Below are positions 29,567 through 40,236 of a stretch of DNA of 64,000 bases, one piece after another. This DNA is from Tritrichomonas musculus (taxonomy: Eukaryota; Parabasalia; Tritrichomonadida; Tritrichomonadidae): positions 1,302,001-1,366,000 of the forward strand of contig JAPFFF010000015.1 of assembly GCA_039105265.1 (NCBI GenBank). The letters are read 5' to 3'. Both the position numbers and the translations under genes were made by a program. Every line of letters begins with the position of its first letter. Position 1 is the first letter of the stretch. Under the pieces are notes generated by a model, which saw only the letters and a program-made list of their open reading frames with translations, did not search any database and had not been told where the DNA came from.

Positions 29567-30319
29567 TTAGTTGAATTTGAATCTTTTCATTTCATTTGAA
29601 AGAATCAGTAAGTGGGTTGATAACTTATGTATTGAAGAATCATATTTTACAGGTACAGATGATGAAAATTTCTGTTTCTCTAGATGACTTATTTTTGCTT
29701 TTATGCTTGTTGTTGCTGATTTTGCTTGGCAAAGAACTTGAACTATCCGTCTTTTGGTTACAATATTTTGTTTGCAAAAATCTTTTGGCAAGCTCTGCAT
29801 TGTTCGTAAAATATTTGCATATGGTTCTGGTAAAAGATCTGGATCATTTTGACTAGATGTAATTAAAACAATTTCTTCTGGTGATAATGTTGTTGTCTGT
29901 GGCGGTGGTGTTAATAATTCACTCAATAAAGATTCGTATTCTGATAGTTTTTCTAGTAATTGAGAAAGTGAAATTGAGATTTTTTTTGTACTTAAGTTAT
30001 ATGTGCGTGATTTTTGTTTTTGCTTTTCTATTAATTGTTCTGTTTGCTCGATTTGGCTTTTTAATCGACGATTTTCGCTTCTTGCTTCTCTGATTTGAAT
30101 CAAAGCAGCAGATGCTCCGCTCAGCATCTGTTTTGCTTTAGCTGTAGCTTCGTTTAATGCATTTTCTCTAATTGTATAGGCAGTATCTCGTGAATTTATG
30201 GTTTTGGTTAATGAATCATGTTCCTGCTGAAGTAAAGCATTTTCATCTTCGAGTTCTTTAACTCTTTTTTGCAAAGCTGCGATTGCGGCTATTGCGGCTC
30301 TCGATGCTTCAGGTTCCAT
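29567..30319 (-). CDS. Coiled-coil protein of unknown function
   Basis: A 250-residue protein. Residues 10-135 form a long coiled coil (LQKRVKELEDENALLQQEH, then SENRRLKSQIEQTEQLIEKQ), followed by a Pro/Thr-rich hinge (PPPQTTTLSPEE, about 137-148) and a basic C-terminal helical region. It is not recognised as a specific family; a cytoskeletal or scaffold role is typical for this composition. An A-run lies just after the stop codon (about 29548-29561). Confidence 0.6.
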   Translation of the reverse strand: MEPEASRAAIAAIAALQKRVKELEDENALLQQEHDSLTKTINSRDTAYTIRENALNEATAKAKQMLSGASAALIQIREARSENRRLKSQIEQTEQLIEKQKQKSRTYNLSTKKISISLSQLLEKLSEYESLLSELLTPPPQTTTLSPEEIVLITSSQNDPDLLPEPYANILRTMQSLPKDFCKQNIVTKRRIVQVLCQAKSATTSIKAKISHLEKQKFSSSVPVKYDSSIHKLSTHLLILSNEMKRFKFN

Positions 30320-30904
30320 TTGTTTATTTTCTCGTACGTTAATAAAAAGAGGAAATTATTATAGAAATGCCACTTTTTCAGAAGAAAATAATCGTTTTAA
30401 AAAGATTTCTCTGTTTCTCGGCAATATAAATATTGATTACTGCTTTAATTATTTATTTTACAGTTCTTATCTCATATGAGTTGTTTCAAAAAGTAGTGGT
30501 GTTATAGAACTAGGTTTTACGGTCCACTCTCAATAATGGACAGTCCTGTCCAAAAATGAAAGAGCGCAGGGATAGTTTCATAACTTTTTCAATGAAAACT
30601 CATTTGGGCAGGAAAACCTAGTAATAGAACAATAATTCGTATAACAAAATTGAATTTGAAAACTTTTTTTGAAAAGCGAAGACCGCTTTTTTTTTGTAGA
30701 ATATACCATATCAAAAAAAAAAAAAAAATGTTTATTAGCATATGAGATTAATCAATTCAAATTTCAATGACAATAGATAATATTTTGTATATCAAAAAAT
30801 AAAATAAAAAGAGCTCAAAATGCTATGTTTTAATGAGCGAGGGTATTAACAGGAATTTTTTTGAAATTATTAATTTTATTAATTTGTGTATCAATTTCTA
30901 TTAC
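30320..30904. other. Intergenic region containing a mini-transposon
   Basis: No coding sequence. It holds the 106-bp TA-flanked element listed separately and an A-run at about 30715-30728. Confidence 0.45.
30513..30618. mobile_element. TA-flanked 106-bp mini-inverted-repeat element
   Basis: The ends are GGTTTTACGG on the left and GGAAAACC on the right, inverted over the outer six to seven bases and bounded by TA at 30511-30512 and 30619-30620. Just outside, ATAGAAC occurs on both sides. Inside is the near-palindrome GGACAGTCCTGTCC, and TTTCATAACTTTTTCAATGA resembles the inner terminal repeat of the larger elements at 39909 and 41673. This suggests a MITE of the same Tc1/pogo type. Confidence 0.45.
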
Positions 30905-31303
30905 TTATCTTTTATTTATTGCTGTAATTGAAGTTTTTTCTAATTTTGCTGAAGCATTTGATTGATTTGGGGATTTCTTAATTTTCGAAATTTTGATAAG
31001 AACAGCTTTTTTTGATCTGTTCTTAAACATTTCACATATTTCATTATTTGTTAATTTTTGTGTTGGGACAATTAAAGAACGTAAAATATCTTCTTCAGTT
31101 TTTGTCCAGCGATCTTTTTTATTAATTTGGGTAATAGCTTCAAACCATTTTTTAGACGAATCAGGGCTAACTGAATTTCCAACTATTTTAGCTATTTTTT
31201 CCCAATCTTTTTCTAAATTTTCATCGTCGATAGCCAATTGAAAAATTAAATCAGCATTATCATCTCCTCCTACGTTTTCAACACTTTTAGTATCAGGTTT
31301 CAT
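30905..31303 (-). CDS. Single-SANT/Myb-like protein
   Basis: A 132-residue protein. One clear Myb/SANT repeat lies at about 65-108 (DRWTKTEEDILRSLIVPTQK then NNEICEMFKNRSKKAVLIKI), preceded by a weaker, degenerate repeat (about 33-62, EKDWEKIAKIVGNSVSPDSS then KKWFEAI). The C-terminus is basic. Small two-repeat Myb proteins of this size are common in trichomonads and probably bind DNA in the nucleus. The first repeat is too divergent to predict specificity. The ATG at 31303 was chosen because TCACAT, an initiator-like motif, lies about 10 nt before it and the frame upstream lacks another ATG. Confidence 0.7.
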   Translation of the reverse strand: MKPDTKSVENVGGDDNADLIFQLAIDDENLEKDWEKIAKIVGNSVSPDSSKKWFEAITQINKKDRWTKTEEDILRSLIVPTQKLTNNEICEMFKNRSKKAVLIKISKIKKSPNQSNASAKLEKTSITAINKR

Positions 31304-31312
31304 GTATATCAA

Positions 31313-31318
31313 ATGTGA
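31313..31318 (-). promoter_or_regulatory. Initiator-like motif of the SANT gene
   Basis: Read on the minus strand, TCACAT precedes the ATG at 31303 by about 10 nt and matches TCA-Y-(T/A). Confidence 0.35.
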
Positions 31319-31849
31319 ATTTTTAAAATGCTTTTAACATCAATTTTTTTTTTTTTGATGTTGATATATCAAAACATAATTGATATGTGATATAAAATAC
31401 TAATCAATTTTTTTTGAAAAAAAAAAATGAAATGATTTTTGCTGGTAAGCATCACTAGAATAAGGTAAATTATAAGTTCAATATCAAAATAATATTTTTT
31501 GATACCATTAAGTTATTTTAAAACCATTATTTAACTTAGGAAAAAACATAATTGGATGTTAAATTAATGCTATATGAAGATTTTTTTCAAAATAGTCTTA
31601 TATAAATATTCATATCATTATGTCTTAGGATTTGAATTATGAATATTTCTGGTGTTTAGTACATATTACCTAAATAATATTAATAATTATATATAAAAAC
31701 AAATTTTTAATAATGGCATTTACAAATCCAAAAAACAAAATAAAAATGCTGCAGATATTTCATTGAAACAGATTTGATTTTTAGATATTTAAATAACATT
31801 ATGAAAAAGAGCCGATTTCAAGTTATACCCACACGAAAACACAAAAAAA
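31319..31849. other. Intergenic region
   Basis: A/T-rich, non-coding, between two Myb-type genes on the same strand. No repeats or RNA genes are recognised. Confidence 0.4.
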
Positions 31850-33088
31850 TCACTTAAAGTGATCGAGAAAACTATCTATTTCAGATTTAGTTTCTATAGG
31901 TTTTGAAGCTTGAGGCGGAGGAGGAAGTAAAACTGTTGGCGTAAATGTTTGTTTTGTTTGTAAATTATTATTTGAAAAGTGTTGAGACTTAGTTGCTGGT
32001 TGTGGTTGTTGCTGTGTATGTGCTGGCGTGGGTTGAGTTGGTGTGTGAACTGTAATAGGCGAAGGCTGTTGAGCGTGAGGAGTAGGGCTATGAATATTAG
32101 ATGACGAGCCACGCAAATTTACATATGCTGCTGTTGGAAGTGAATTCAATGACATTCGCATTGAAGCCAACGAGTTTTGAAGAGGAATAACTGTTGGGCT
32201 AATGGAATTATTTGGAGAAATGTTTAAAGATGATGTACCTCTTAATGGAGCTGATGGAAATGTGCCTAATGGTATGAACTGAGGGGGAACTGACGCATTT
32301 GTATGAACAACTTGAGGAGTTGCAGCTTGAACTGCTGGTACACCAGGAATGGGAGTAGCAAGAGGTATTGTTGGCATTATAAAAACTTGTGGCTGAATCA
32401 TTGTTGAAAATTGTTGATTAAAAAATGAATGTGCAGAAAGAGCAACTGGGGTGCCTCGTCTTAGAGACATAAATGAACCAGGTAGTTCATCTCCTTTAAC
32501 AATTTGTCTATAATGATATCTGCATTGAACATCTGATCGATTTCCAAACGCCGCTGCTATTTTTGTCCAAGCTTTTTCACCATAGGCTTGGACCAGTTGC
32601 TTCAATTGTTCATCTTCAGCTTGGCTCCAATGAGTTTTACATATGCGAGGATTAAGTCCGCGAGCCCATCTTTGAGCGCATTGAGCTCTTGTTCTTCCAT
32701 TTCCGACAAAGGTAGCAACCATAGGCCAGTTGTCTAATCCATATCTATAAACTCCTGCGATTAGACGCTGATCTTCGTATCCACCCCAGGTTCGTGTTTT
32801 TTTTCTATTATGTGGATTTTCATCTGCTGCTTTTGCTTCATCAGAATAAGGAATTGGTTCATTTGGCATGTTTATAATCTCTTTAACTCGGATTACTGGA
32901 TCGTCGTGACCAAGTATTTCTTTAAAAAGCGATGCGCATTCTTGAAAACAATTTTGATCGTTTAAATAGTCAGTTAGTGCAGCTGCGAGGCGGTCATATT
33001 CATTGGTCTCGATGTTAGGGAGTATTCCTTCGGCATATGAAAGTCCAACTTCCAATAAGAGGTTCTTTCCAATTGGCTCTTCAGTCAT
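31850..33088 (-). CDS. R2R3 Myb protein with Pro/Gln/Thr-rich tail
   Basis: A 412-residue probable transcription regulator. The N-terminal 95 residues are helical. Two Myb repeats follow. The first (about 98-147) includes RTWGGYEDQRLIAGVYRYGL and GRTRAQCAQRWARGL. The second (about 152-197) includes HWSQAEDEQLKQLVQAYGEK, WTKIAAAFGNRSDVQCRYHY and RQI. The C-terminal half is disordered, rich in Pro, Gln, Thr, Ser and Asn, like an activation domain. The N-terminal extension before the Myb repeats distinguishes it from the short trichomonad Mybs. The start is placed at the first ATG (33088), since the frame upstream begins with a non-ATG codon. Confidence 0.85.
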   Translation of the reverse strand: MTEEPIGKNLLLEVGLSYAEGILPNIETNEYDRLAAALTDYLNDQNCFQECASLFKEILGHDDPVIRVKEIINMPNEPIPYSDEAKAADENPHNRKKTRTWGGYEDQRLIAGVYRYGLDNWPMVATFVGNGRTRAQCAQRWARGLNPRICKTHWSQAEDEQLKQLVQAYGEKAWTKIAAAFGNRSDVQCRYHYRQIVKGDELPGSFMSLRRGTPVALSAHSFFNQQFSTMIQPQVFIMPTIPLATPIPGVPAVQAATPQVVHTNASVPPQFIPLGTFPSAPLRGTSSLNISPNNSISPTVIPLQNSLASMRMSLNSLPTAAYVNLRGSSSNIHSPTPHAQQPSPITVHTPTQPTPAHTQQQPQPATKSQHFSNNNLQTKQTFTPTVLLPPPPQASKPIETKSEIDSFLDHFK

Positions 33089-34414
33089 TTTTATTATGGG
33101 AATTATGTATTCCAAGCTAAATATACTCAGAAATTTTTTTATTTTTGTTTATTCCAAGTTTTTGAAATTTGAGAAGATCATTGAAAATCAAAATAAACTG
33201 ATATTTTATTTTTATTTATAAATTCAATTATTAAATAATTGAGAGAAAATAAAATTTAAATTAAATTTCTAAAAAACGTTTCTTGAAAAATATTTTTTCT
33301 TTATTTCTCAAAAAATAGATTTTTCTTTAATATTTTTTGTTTGAAATATGAATAAATCTATTAGAATCATATTTATAATTGTTTTTGTTAAAAACTAATT
33401 TTTGTATTAAACTTTGTGAAAAAGCTTTTTTTTTTTTTGAAATATTTTAAATAAATTAAAATTTTCAAATATCCTTTGAATTTAATTTAAATTTTTGAGT
33501 TTAACCATTCTTGGTTAAATTGAAAGTTTATTTTTATGAATTTTGAATTACTCTTAAGAAAATTGAATTATTTGTTAAACACTCTTTATTTTTTCTTTTT
33601 TTAAATATTGCAATTATTTTGATAAATTAACTATCTTTTTATCATAATATTATTTATTAATTTATATTATTTTATATTTAATATAATTTATTTATAAATT
33701 CAATGTGATTATTATTATAAATAAATATAATTTTAAATATTTTATTTTATAAATTTGTTTTAAATATTTAATAAATCTGGAAATACGATGATTTTAAATT
33801 CAATTTTTCATTAAATCTTGAATTTTATTTTTTTAATTCATATAATAATAACACTGTTACCATGATTTTTTAATTTGATTTTTAATATTTTCATCAAAAA
33901 ACAATTTCGTATTTGATATATCTATATTTGGTATGTAAAAAATGTATGTTATCAAATTCAGAATATTATTCTGAAATATTTCAAAATCATTAAATTTCTG
34001 TAGAAAAAAATTTATTTTTTAATAAAAAGTTCATTACCATTTTAGAAAATCCGAAAATGTTCACTGACTTTTATTCAGAAATATATTCTTCCAATCAATT
34101 TGATTATGGAAATATCCATAATTTTTGGTTACCTTATTTTTCACTATATGCTTTATGTTTTAAAATATATTGTTAAATGATTTTGAAAGATTTGCTTTTT
34201 TCATTAAAATTCTATGTTTTCTCAAATTCATAGAATAAAATAATTAAAGAAAAATGTGCTATTCTCTGAATCTCAAATGTAAAAAAAGCATTAGGCTAAA
34301 ATCTGTTAATTTCATCAAAAAAAAATTCAATATTTCATTCATTCAAATAACTTTTCATGCATCATTGAATTATAAAAATTTTGATAAAAAAATAATCTGA
34401 TATTATCTCTTCAA

Positions 34415-34440
34415 AATATTTTATGGTACCATAAAATATT
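34415..34440. repeat. Perfect 26-nt palindrome
   Basis: AATATTTTATGGT is followed directly by its reverse complement ACCATAAAATATT, centred on GGTACC. No spacer is present, so in DNA it could form a cruciform. No function is known. Confidence 0.7.
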
Positions 34441-35064
34441 GAATTTTGTAAGTTCTAATACTTATCATGAATCATGAAGGGATCATAAAATAGAATTGGT
34501 TTCTTTATTTTTATACATTGAAATATATATTTTTTTATTTTTTTATTTATCTAAATTAGATGCATACATCTAATTCTATTTATGTTTTATTTCCTTACGT
34601 AAATTACTGGCCTATATTAAGTAAATCAAATAATATATTTATTTGTAGTATTATAGGAAAAAATGAAATATTTTCATTGCTTCAATTTATGATTGAAATA
34701 ATATATGGCTTCATATACGATATTGAACTAATTATTTAAAAAAGATATAAAAAATTATTTTTCATATATATTAATTAATATATATTAATACTAATTCATA
34801 ATGAATAAAAATTTACAATTATTATGTTATATAGTCTCAAAAGATAAACACATTAATATACTAATATGATCAATATTTTTGAACTTATTGATTTATTATA
34901 TTAGAATATATCAAAATAATAAAATATACATAAATGCTTATTTTTTTTTGTAAATTCACATGACTATGATAGTTAAATTGTAAATATATTACATAGATGA
35001 TTATGATCTGTTTTTACAACAACATTGCCATTTATTTAGTGAAAAAGTTTTACATTTAGAGCTT

Positions 35065-35157
35065 TTTTGATAATAGCATTGATATATTCTCATATTTTTC
35101 GATTAAACTGAGTATTGTTATCATTAGATTGTTAATCAAAAAATGCTATTATCAAAA
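35065..35157. repeat. 16-bp inverted repeat, 61-nt spacer
   Basis: TTTTGATAATAGCATT (35065-35080) and its exact complement (35142-35157) bracket a 61-nt A/T-rich spacer. It could be the ends of a small MITE or a hairpin RNA. No target duplication was found. Confidence 0.55.
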
Positions 35158-35766
35158 TTGATTTTTGCTTGATTTTTGTTTTCCATTGTAAAATGATTAT
35201 TTTTAATGATGCCTAAAACAATGGTACAGGCCGCCCTGTTGAAAATATTTAAAAATTATTGTGATTAATCAGTCAATTGGTCAAAACTCCTCATTTAAAC
35301 AGAAAATTATTTGATTATTATTTTTTAAATTTCAATTTTAAGTTTTTTCTAATGCTGTAGAAATTATATGTTTCATCCCAATCAGGTTATAACATTAATA
35401 ATTTATAATGATTTTTTAATTAAAATTTTTAATTGATTTATTAATTGAATTTAAAAGCATAAATTATTTATCAAATGGGGTATAATATAAAGTAGGTAAG
35501 TTTAATATCTTTTTTTAATGAAGGATCTTCTCTAATATCTGCTTTCAAACAAATTATCAAACACTTTGATTTAATAATTGAAAAAATTGCCAAAAAACTT
35601 TCAATATTTCTATTATCTGGCCACTATATAATTGAATTTATTCAATTCAAAAAGGTTGATATCATTAATTTAATTCAAAATTTAAAATTATCATCAAATT
35701 TAAGCCAGATTTTCTCAGAAAATTGATATTATTCAAATCAAAGTTTTTTTTACATCAAAATTTTTT

Positions 35767-36852
35767 ATGGAAATGAAATCATTCGAATACGTTTTTGAAT
35801 GTTTCCAGCCCTATCTTAAAGGCTCTGTTAATTCAGGTGATCTATTACCTGAAATTGATAAAAGCATCATTCAAGACTTAATTCATACCTCAATTGATAT
35901 TTTAAAAACCAAGCCAACAGTTGTTAACGTTCCTGCTCCATGTGTTATTATTGGTGATCTTCATGGGAATATCAGTGATCTAATTAATATACTCAGAATC
36001 TTTAGCGAATACGAATCATGTCACTTTCTTTTTTTAGGTGATTATGTTGATAGAGGATTGAATTCAATTGAAGTTATGTCATTATTATTAGCAATGATGT
36101 GTAAGTTTCCAAATAACTTCTTTCTTCTTCGTGGAAATCATGAATTTGCATGTGTTAATCGTCAATATGGTTTTCATGAAGAAATTCAAATTGTATACCG
36201 AAGCCATGAGTTATGGCTTGATTTCCAAGATCTTTTTAATTGGCTTCCATTAGCTGCAATTGTTAACGAGCAAATTTTTTGCGTTCACGGTGGTTTGTCG
36301 CCTTCATTGCATAAAATTGAATCAATTAATGCACTTCAACGCCCAATTAAAAACTATGATGATTCAATTATTTCAGATCTTGTTTGGTCAGACCCACATG
36401 ATAAAGTTCAAGATTTTTCTGAGAATCAGCGTGGATCTGGAGTTTTTTATGGTGAATCAGCTGTCAAAACTTTTTTACAAAATAATAATTTGAAGTTACT
36501 AATAAGAGCTCATCAATGTATGGCAGATGGAATCTCTACTTTTGCTTCAAATGCAGGTGTTACTGTATTTTCAAGTAGTGAGTATTCCAAGCTTATTCAT
36601 AATAAGTGTGGTGTTTTAAAAATTTTTCCAAAAGGAAAGATTCAAATATTCAGCTTTCAGCATGATTGTTTTGACACTGTAGAGCCTAAATATACTTTAG
36701 TGATAAATAAAAATGGCCTTGGAATCAGAAGATTGATAAGAAGAAGCAAAAATTCCATTCTCAATGTGCCTGCAAGTGACTGTAAGCGTTCATCGCCAAA
36801 GAAGCCTTTAATTAATTCTACCAAGGGGCCATCTGCTAATGTTAAACTTTAA
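35767..36852 (+). CDS. PPP-family Ser/Thr protein phosphatase
   Basis: A 361-residue cytosolic metallophosphatase of the PP1/PP2A/calcineurin superfamily. The metal and catalytic motifs are GDLHGN (63-68), GDYVDRG (91-97), RGNHE (122-126) and HGGLSP (174-179), with RAHQ near 248. LFNWLPLAA (156-164) and RGSGVFYG follow the PP1 layout, but the canonical GDxHGQ carries Asn in place of Gln, and the C-terminal 50 residues are basic with no match. The residues for the two metal ions and the general acid are all present, so activity is expected. It is best described as a divergent PP1-like enzyme; trichomonads have many of these. Confidence 0.88.
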   Translation: MEMKSFEYVFECFQPYLKGSVNSGDLLPEIDKSIIQDLIHTSIDILKTKPTVVNVPAPCVIIGDLHGNISDLINILRIFSEYESCHFLFLGDYVDRGLNSIEVMSLLLAMMCKFPNNFFLLRGNHEFACVNRQYGFHEEIQIVYRSHELWLDFQDLFNWLPLAAIVNEQIFCVHGGLSPSLHKIESINALQRPIKNYDDSIISDLVWSDPHDKVQDFSENQRGSGVFYGESAVKTFLQNNNLKLLIRAHQCMADGISTFASNAGVTVFSSSEYSKLIHNKCGVLKIFPKGKIQIFSFQHDCFDTVEPKYTLVINKNGLGIRRLIRRSKNSILNVPASDCKRSSPKKPLINSTKGPSANVKL

Positions 36853-37376
36853 AGAAGTTATGAGAAGGCCACTTCTCAACTTTTTAATCCAAAACCTCAA
36901 ATATTAGCAAAGCCTTTATAATTTTTGAAATATTACCATGTTTATATCTATCTATCATTAAAACTTCTATCGGTTTTATATTTTTTGTTTTATGTTAAAT
37001 TATTTATAATCATAATCCAAATATAAAAATAAGTTAATAAATGAATTTGCATTTTTTACTTTTAGGTTATGAGTAATGTGCCTGGAGCAACTAATTAAAT
37101 GCTTTAACTAGAAATCACAATAAAAATGAAATACTTTTTAAAAAAAATCTACATTAAAATTAGAAAAAGAGCTTCAAATAGTTGTTTTATTTGACAAAAA
37201 TAACAAAAAATTTAATCTTATACTCTGGAATCATATTAGTTTTGAAATATTATATATTTTTGTGAAAAACTAACTTGGTATATAAAAAAAGCTTATCTAT
37301 CAAACTTAGTATGTAATATTGGTAAACTTTTTAAAAAACAATAATAAATGATAAAAAAAAAATAATTGATGATAAA
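36853..37376. other. Convergent 3' intergenic region
   Basis: A/T-rich and non-coding between convergent phosphatase genes. Nothing else is seen. Confidence 0.45.
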
Positions 37377-39308
37377 TCATTCATTAAGTAAAGCTTGAGT
37401 TATCACAACGTTATTATCATCTTTGATTCCTTTCTTTGAACAAATCCTCCATATTATCAAACCAACATAAAAGAAAAGCGGTGTAAAAACGAATGAAGGT
37501 GAGAGGCATGCTCTAGCCATTCCAGAAGCTTCATTGCAGAATCGTAAGAATAAATAGATATCTGCCAAAATAGCAATTAATTGAACAATTAATTCAGGAA
37601 TAATTGTCCAATGAAAATGACTTGTTACATATAACATTGAACACAAAAGTGTAATTGGTAGCAAAATAAATGTTAAATAAGTAAGAGTTAAATATTGTGC
37701 CCATACACCATGTCTAAATGTCCAATCGCATACAAATCCCCACAACCAAATGAAACCAAAATGTCCTTGTATACTCATCCACATCATTGGTAGAAAAAGA
37801 GGCCAAATTAAAGCAATAAGTAGGAAAACCCTTAAAACAATTGGTAAATTAGAAATCCTCATTTTTACACAGTAAAATCCTCCAAAAATTGAGAGTAGCC
37901 ACATTCCAGTATTTTCTGGATCAACACCATTAATCCACAGCTCATATTTCTCTTCGAATTGCTTGTGAACTGGAAATGGAATAATAATAAATGCTAATAA
38001 AGCGTACAAAATTGAAAGAAGGACATAATAGATTATATATCTAGATGTGTAGAACTGGTAAACATCTTCTTTAAAACTTGGAATATGATCACCAATTGTA
38101 AAATGTATTGTTTGTTTTAAATCTCCAGTTAATGTAATAGAATGTTTTCCATATTCAAGATTCATTGGAGTTTGGCACAACCAAAAAGTATCTGTTTTAT
38201 TGCATTCGAGTTCACCTTGAACATCTCCTGAAGCAAGAATTGTTGGCTTCTCTTCTTGATATGATATAACCCGAAGAAAAGTATTTTTCTCGTTAAAAAT
38301 TTGATGGCTTGATAAAATCTCATCAGGAAGCGGATTTGTAATAAAAGCTAATTTTTGTTCACTGGTAACATCGATTGAGTGATATGAAAAACGTTCATTA
38401 TCAATTACGCATATTGCAATTTTATGGTGTTGCCTTAAATCTGCGCCAACAATTTCCAAAAGACCATTGCGATTTGGATTATTTGGATCTTTATGGTGCT
38501 GTATACAAGGCTTGTCTGGATGTAAATGACCATTAATAAATAATTTAATTCTTCCTGACTTCATAATTTGATTAAATCCAAATTTTCTTGATGATTTATG
38601 GCCAAAGTTCCATAAATACATTGGAAAGTGGGAAAGTGCTATAATTTCATTTTCTTTAGGTATTGAAGATAAAACTTCTTCAAGCCGATCAAGAAATTCC
38701 GTAGATGGATGGGCATAAAAAATAAATGGAGGATGAGGTGATGGGAAATTAAATGGATTCATTGTAATAAATGTATAATTTTTGCGTCCAATCAAATATG
38801 ATGTTGAAGACACACGGTATTCGCTAAATGAAGGCTTAGGATCTACCGATTTTTTAGAATTATAATCAAAAACACCGAATAAATCATGATTCCCATCCAT
38901 TTCAATTCTAGGGAAATCTGAAATCAAACGTAAAACGTTTTTATACATTTCAAAATCTTGTGGTATTTGATATCCATATCGTGGTTTTGAATCACTTGGA
39001 AAATTATCTGCAAGATCACCTGTAATTATATTAAAATTCGGCTTGATCTGATTTATTATTTTAGCAGCTCTATTAAAATTAATAATAGTTGAGTTAATAA
39101 CATGATTTATGTGCAGATCTGTAAGGTGCATAAAAACCACTGGTATTTGAGATTTGTTAAAAGGAGTACTTTCGGAATTTAATGAATATATCTCACCAGT
39201 ATTATTTTTGTGAGGAACCAGAATAAAACAGAGGAATGGAACAAGAAGATAAATAATGATCCAAACATATTGAGACAAAATGTAAGCGCCATATTTAAAA
39301 TCATTCAT
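37377..39308 (-). CDS. TMEM62-like membrane metallophosphoesterase
   Basis: A 643-residue membrane protein. An N-terminal transmembrane segment (about 10-31) anchors a calcineurin-like metallophosphoesterase domain: TDLHI with Asp64 and His66, GD at 97-98, GNHD at 139-142, SHFP near 226 and GHLH near 261. A beta-rich region follows (about 300-410), then a C-terminal bundle of about five to six transmembrane segments (for example YYVLLSILYALLAFIII, VFLLIALIWPLFLPMMW and YLTFILLPITLLCSMLYV). This order (anchor, phosphoesterase, multi-span tail) is that of TMEM62 and related proteins of unknown substrate. The catalytic site should face the lumen or exterior. All metal ligands are present. Confidence 0.8.
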   Translation of the reverse strand: MNDFKYGAYILSQYVWIIIYLLVPFLCFILVPHKNNTGEIYSLNSESTPFNKSQIPVVFMHLTDLHINHVINSTIINFNRAAKIINQIKPNFNIITGDLADNFPSDSKPRYGYQIPQDFEMYKNVLRLISDFPRIEMDGNHDLFGVFDYNSKKSVDPKPSFSEYRVSSTSYLIGRKNYTFITMNPFNFPSPHPPFIFYAHPSTEFLDRLEEVLSSIPKENEIIALSHFPMYLWNFGHKSSRKFGFNQIMKSGRIKLFINGHLHPDKPCIQHHKDPNNPNRNGLLEIVGADLRQHHKIAICVIDNERFSYHSIDVTSEQKLAFITNPLPDEILSSHQIFNEKNTFLRVISYQEEKPTILASGDVQGELECNKTDTFWLCQTPMNLEYGKHSITLTGDLKQTIHFTIGDHIPSFKEDVYQFYTSRYIIYYVLLSILYALLAFIIIPFPVHKQFEEKYELWINGVDPENTGMWLLSIFGGFYCVKMRISNLPIVLRVFLLIALIWPLFLPMMWMSIQGHFGFIWLWGFVCDWTFRHGVWAQYLTLTYLTFILLPITLLCSMLYVTSHFHWTIIPELIVQLIAILADIYLFLRFCNEASGMARACLSPSFVFTPLFFYVGLIIWRICSKKGIKDDNNVVITQALLNE

Positions 39309-39908
39309 TGTATGTTTTTTGATTATTTTTTTTAATTTCGAAATTTTCTGATTTTTTTAATCGTAAAAATAATAATTAAATATAGAAATTGTGTATTATT
39401 ATACATATAATTTAATAATTGTAAAATATTTAGTCTAGAGAAATTAAATTTTTGAAGATATGGTTGTTGGATAGAATTGTTTTGAATATATTCAAATTTT
39501 TTCTATTAAAAACGATTATTTATAATTTAATTTGAAAATTCTAGAAGAGCTAAATAAATAAGATTATTGTGCTTGAATAAAAGCAGTTTATAAAAAGCCC
39601 AACTATTTTTGACATTTGGGCCTTTAATTATTCCAAGACCATTGATTGGAAGCAAGAAAGAGCTAATATTGTCCAGAAAACAACAGGAACCCAAAATCTG
39701 AACAAAACGAAGGACTTGGTACCCTGAAAGTTTCTCGTCCGAAAAAGTGTCATCCCTCATTATAGCTTGTGGAATGATCGGTAAAACTCAGGGTATTACA
39801 AATATGTAATCAGGTTCTTTTTATTCAAAACAATGATACGAGCGTTTCTAATTGATGCAGTTCAAACAAAAGATTAAGTTGGTGCAATCAAATGCTCGAG
39901 TTTTGTTA
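39309..39908. other. Intergenic region left of the transposon cluster
   Basis: A 77-codon frame on the minus strand (39527-39760) has less A/T-biased composition than its surroundings but matches nothing I recognise. It may be a fragment of an unknown repeat. The TA at 39907-39908 is the left insertion site of element 1. Confidence 0.35.
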
Positions 39909-40236
39909 GAGTGCCGTGAAAAAGTGTGGTTCAAAATGAAAAAGTTGGATTCATATAACTTTTTCCATTCAAAATACTAAACTTTTGTAAAAGTTAAGAG
40001 TAATTTACTTCAAAAAGTTAAAATCAGGTTCAAAGTTTTTATTCAAATTTACTAGAATAAATTAAAAGTAGTTTCAATCAGTCTCACAGAAAAATCGATC
40101 ATTTCCATTGAATTTTGGTTCGATGAGGTGTACTTTTATCAGAAAGGTTGCCGAATTCATCGATTTAGTTAAGAAAATTTGATTGAAAAGGCGATCATGA
40201 ATAGAAAAAGTGAATGAAATCATATAACTTCATTTG

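Larger units (their letters stand above)
33089..35766. other. Gene-free AT-rich region (2.7 kb)
   Basis: No supported ORF; a 72-codon frame at its left edge is A/T-driven. Two symmetric structures stand out: a perfect 26-nt palindrome at 34415-34440 and a 16-bp inverted repeat at 35065-35157. A relatively G+C-rich patch (GGTACAGGCCGCCCTG, 35223-35238) is isolated and unexplained. Confidence 0.5.

Noticed and set aside
39527-39760. 77-codon minus-strand ORF
   Set aside because: No recognisable sequence. It may be a repeat fragment but cannot be supported as a gene.
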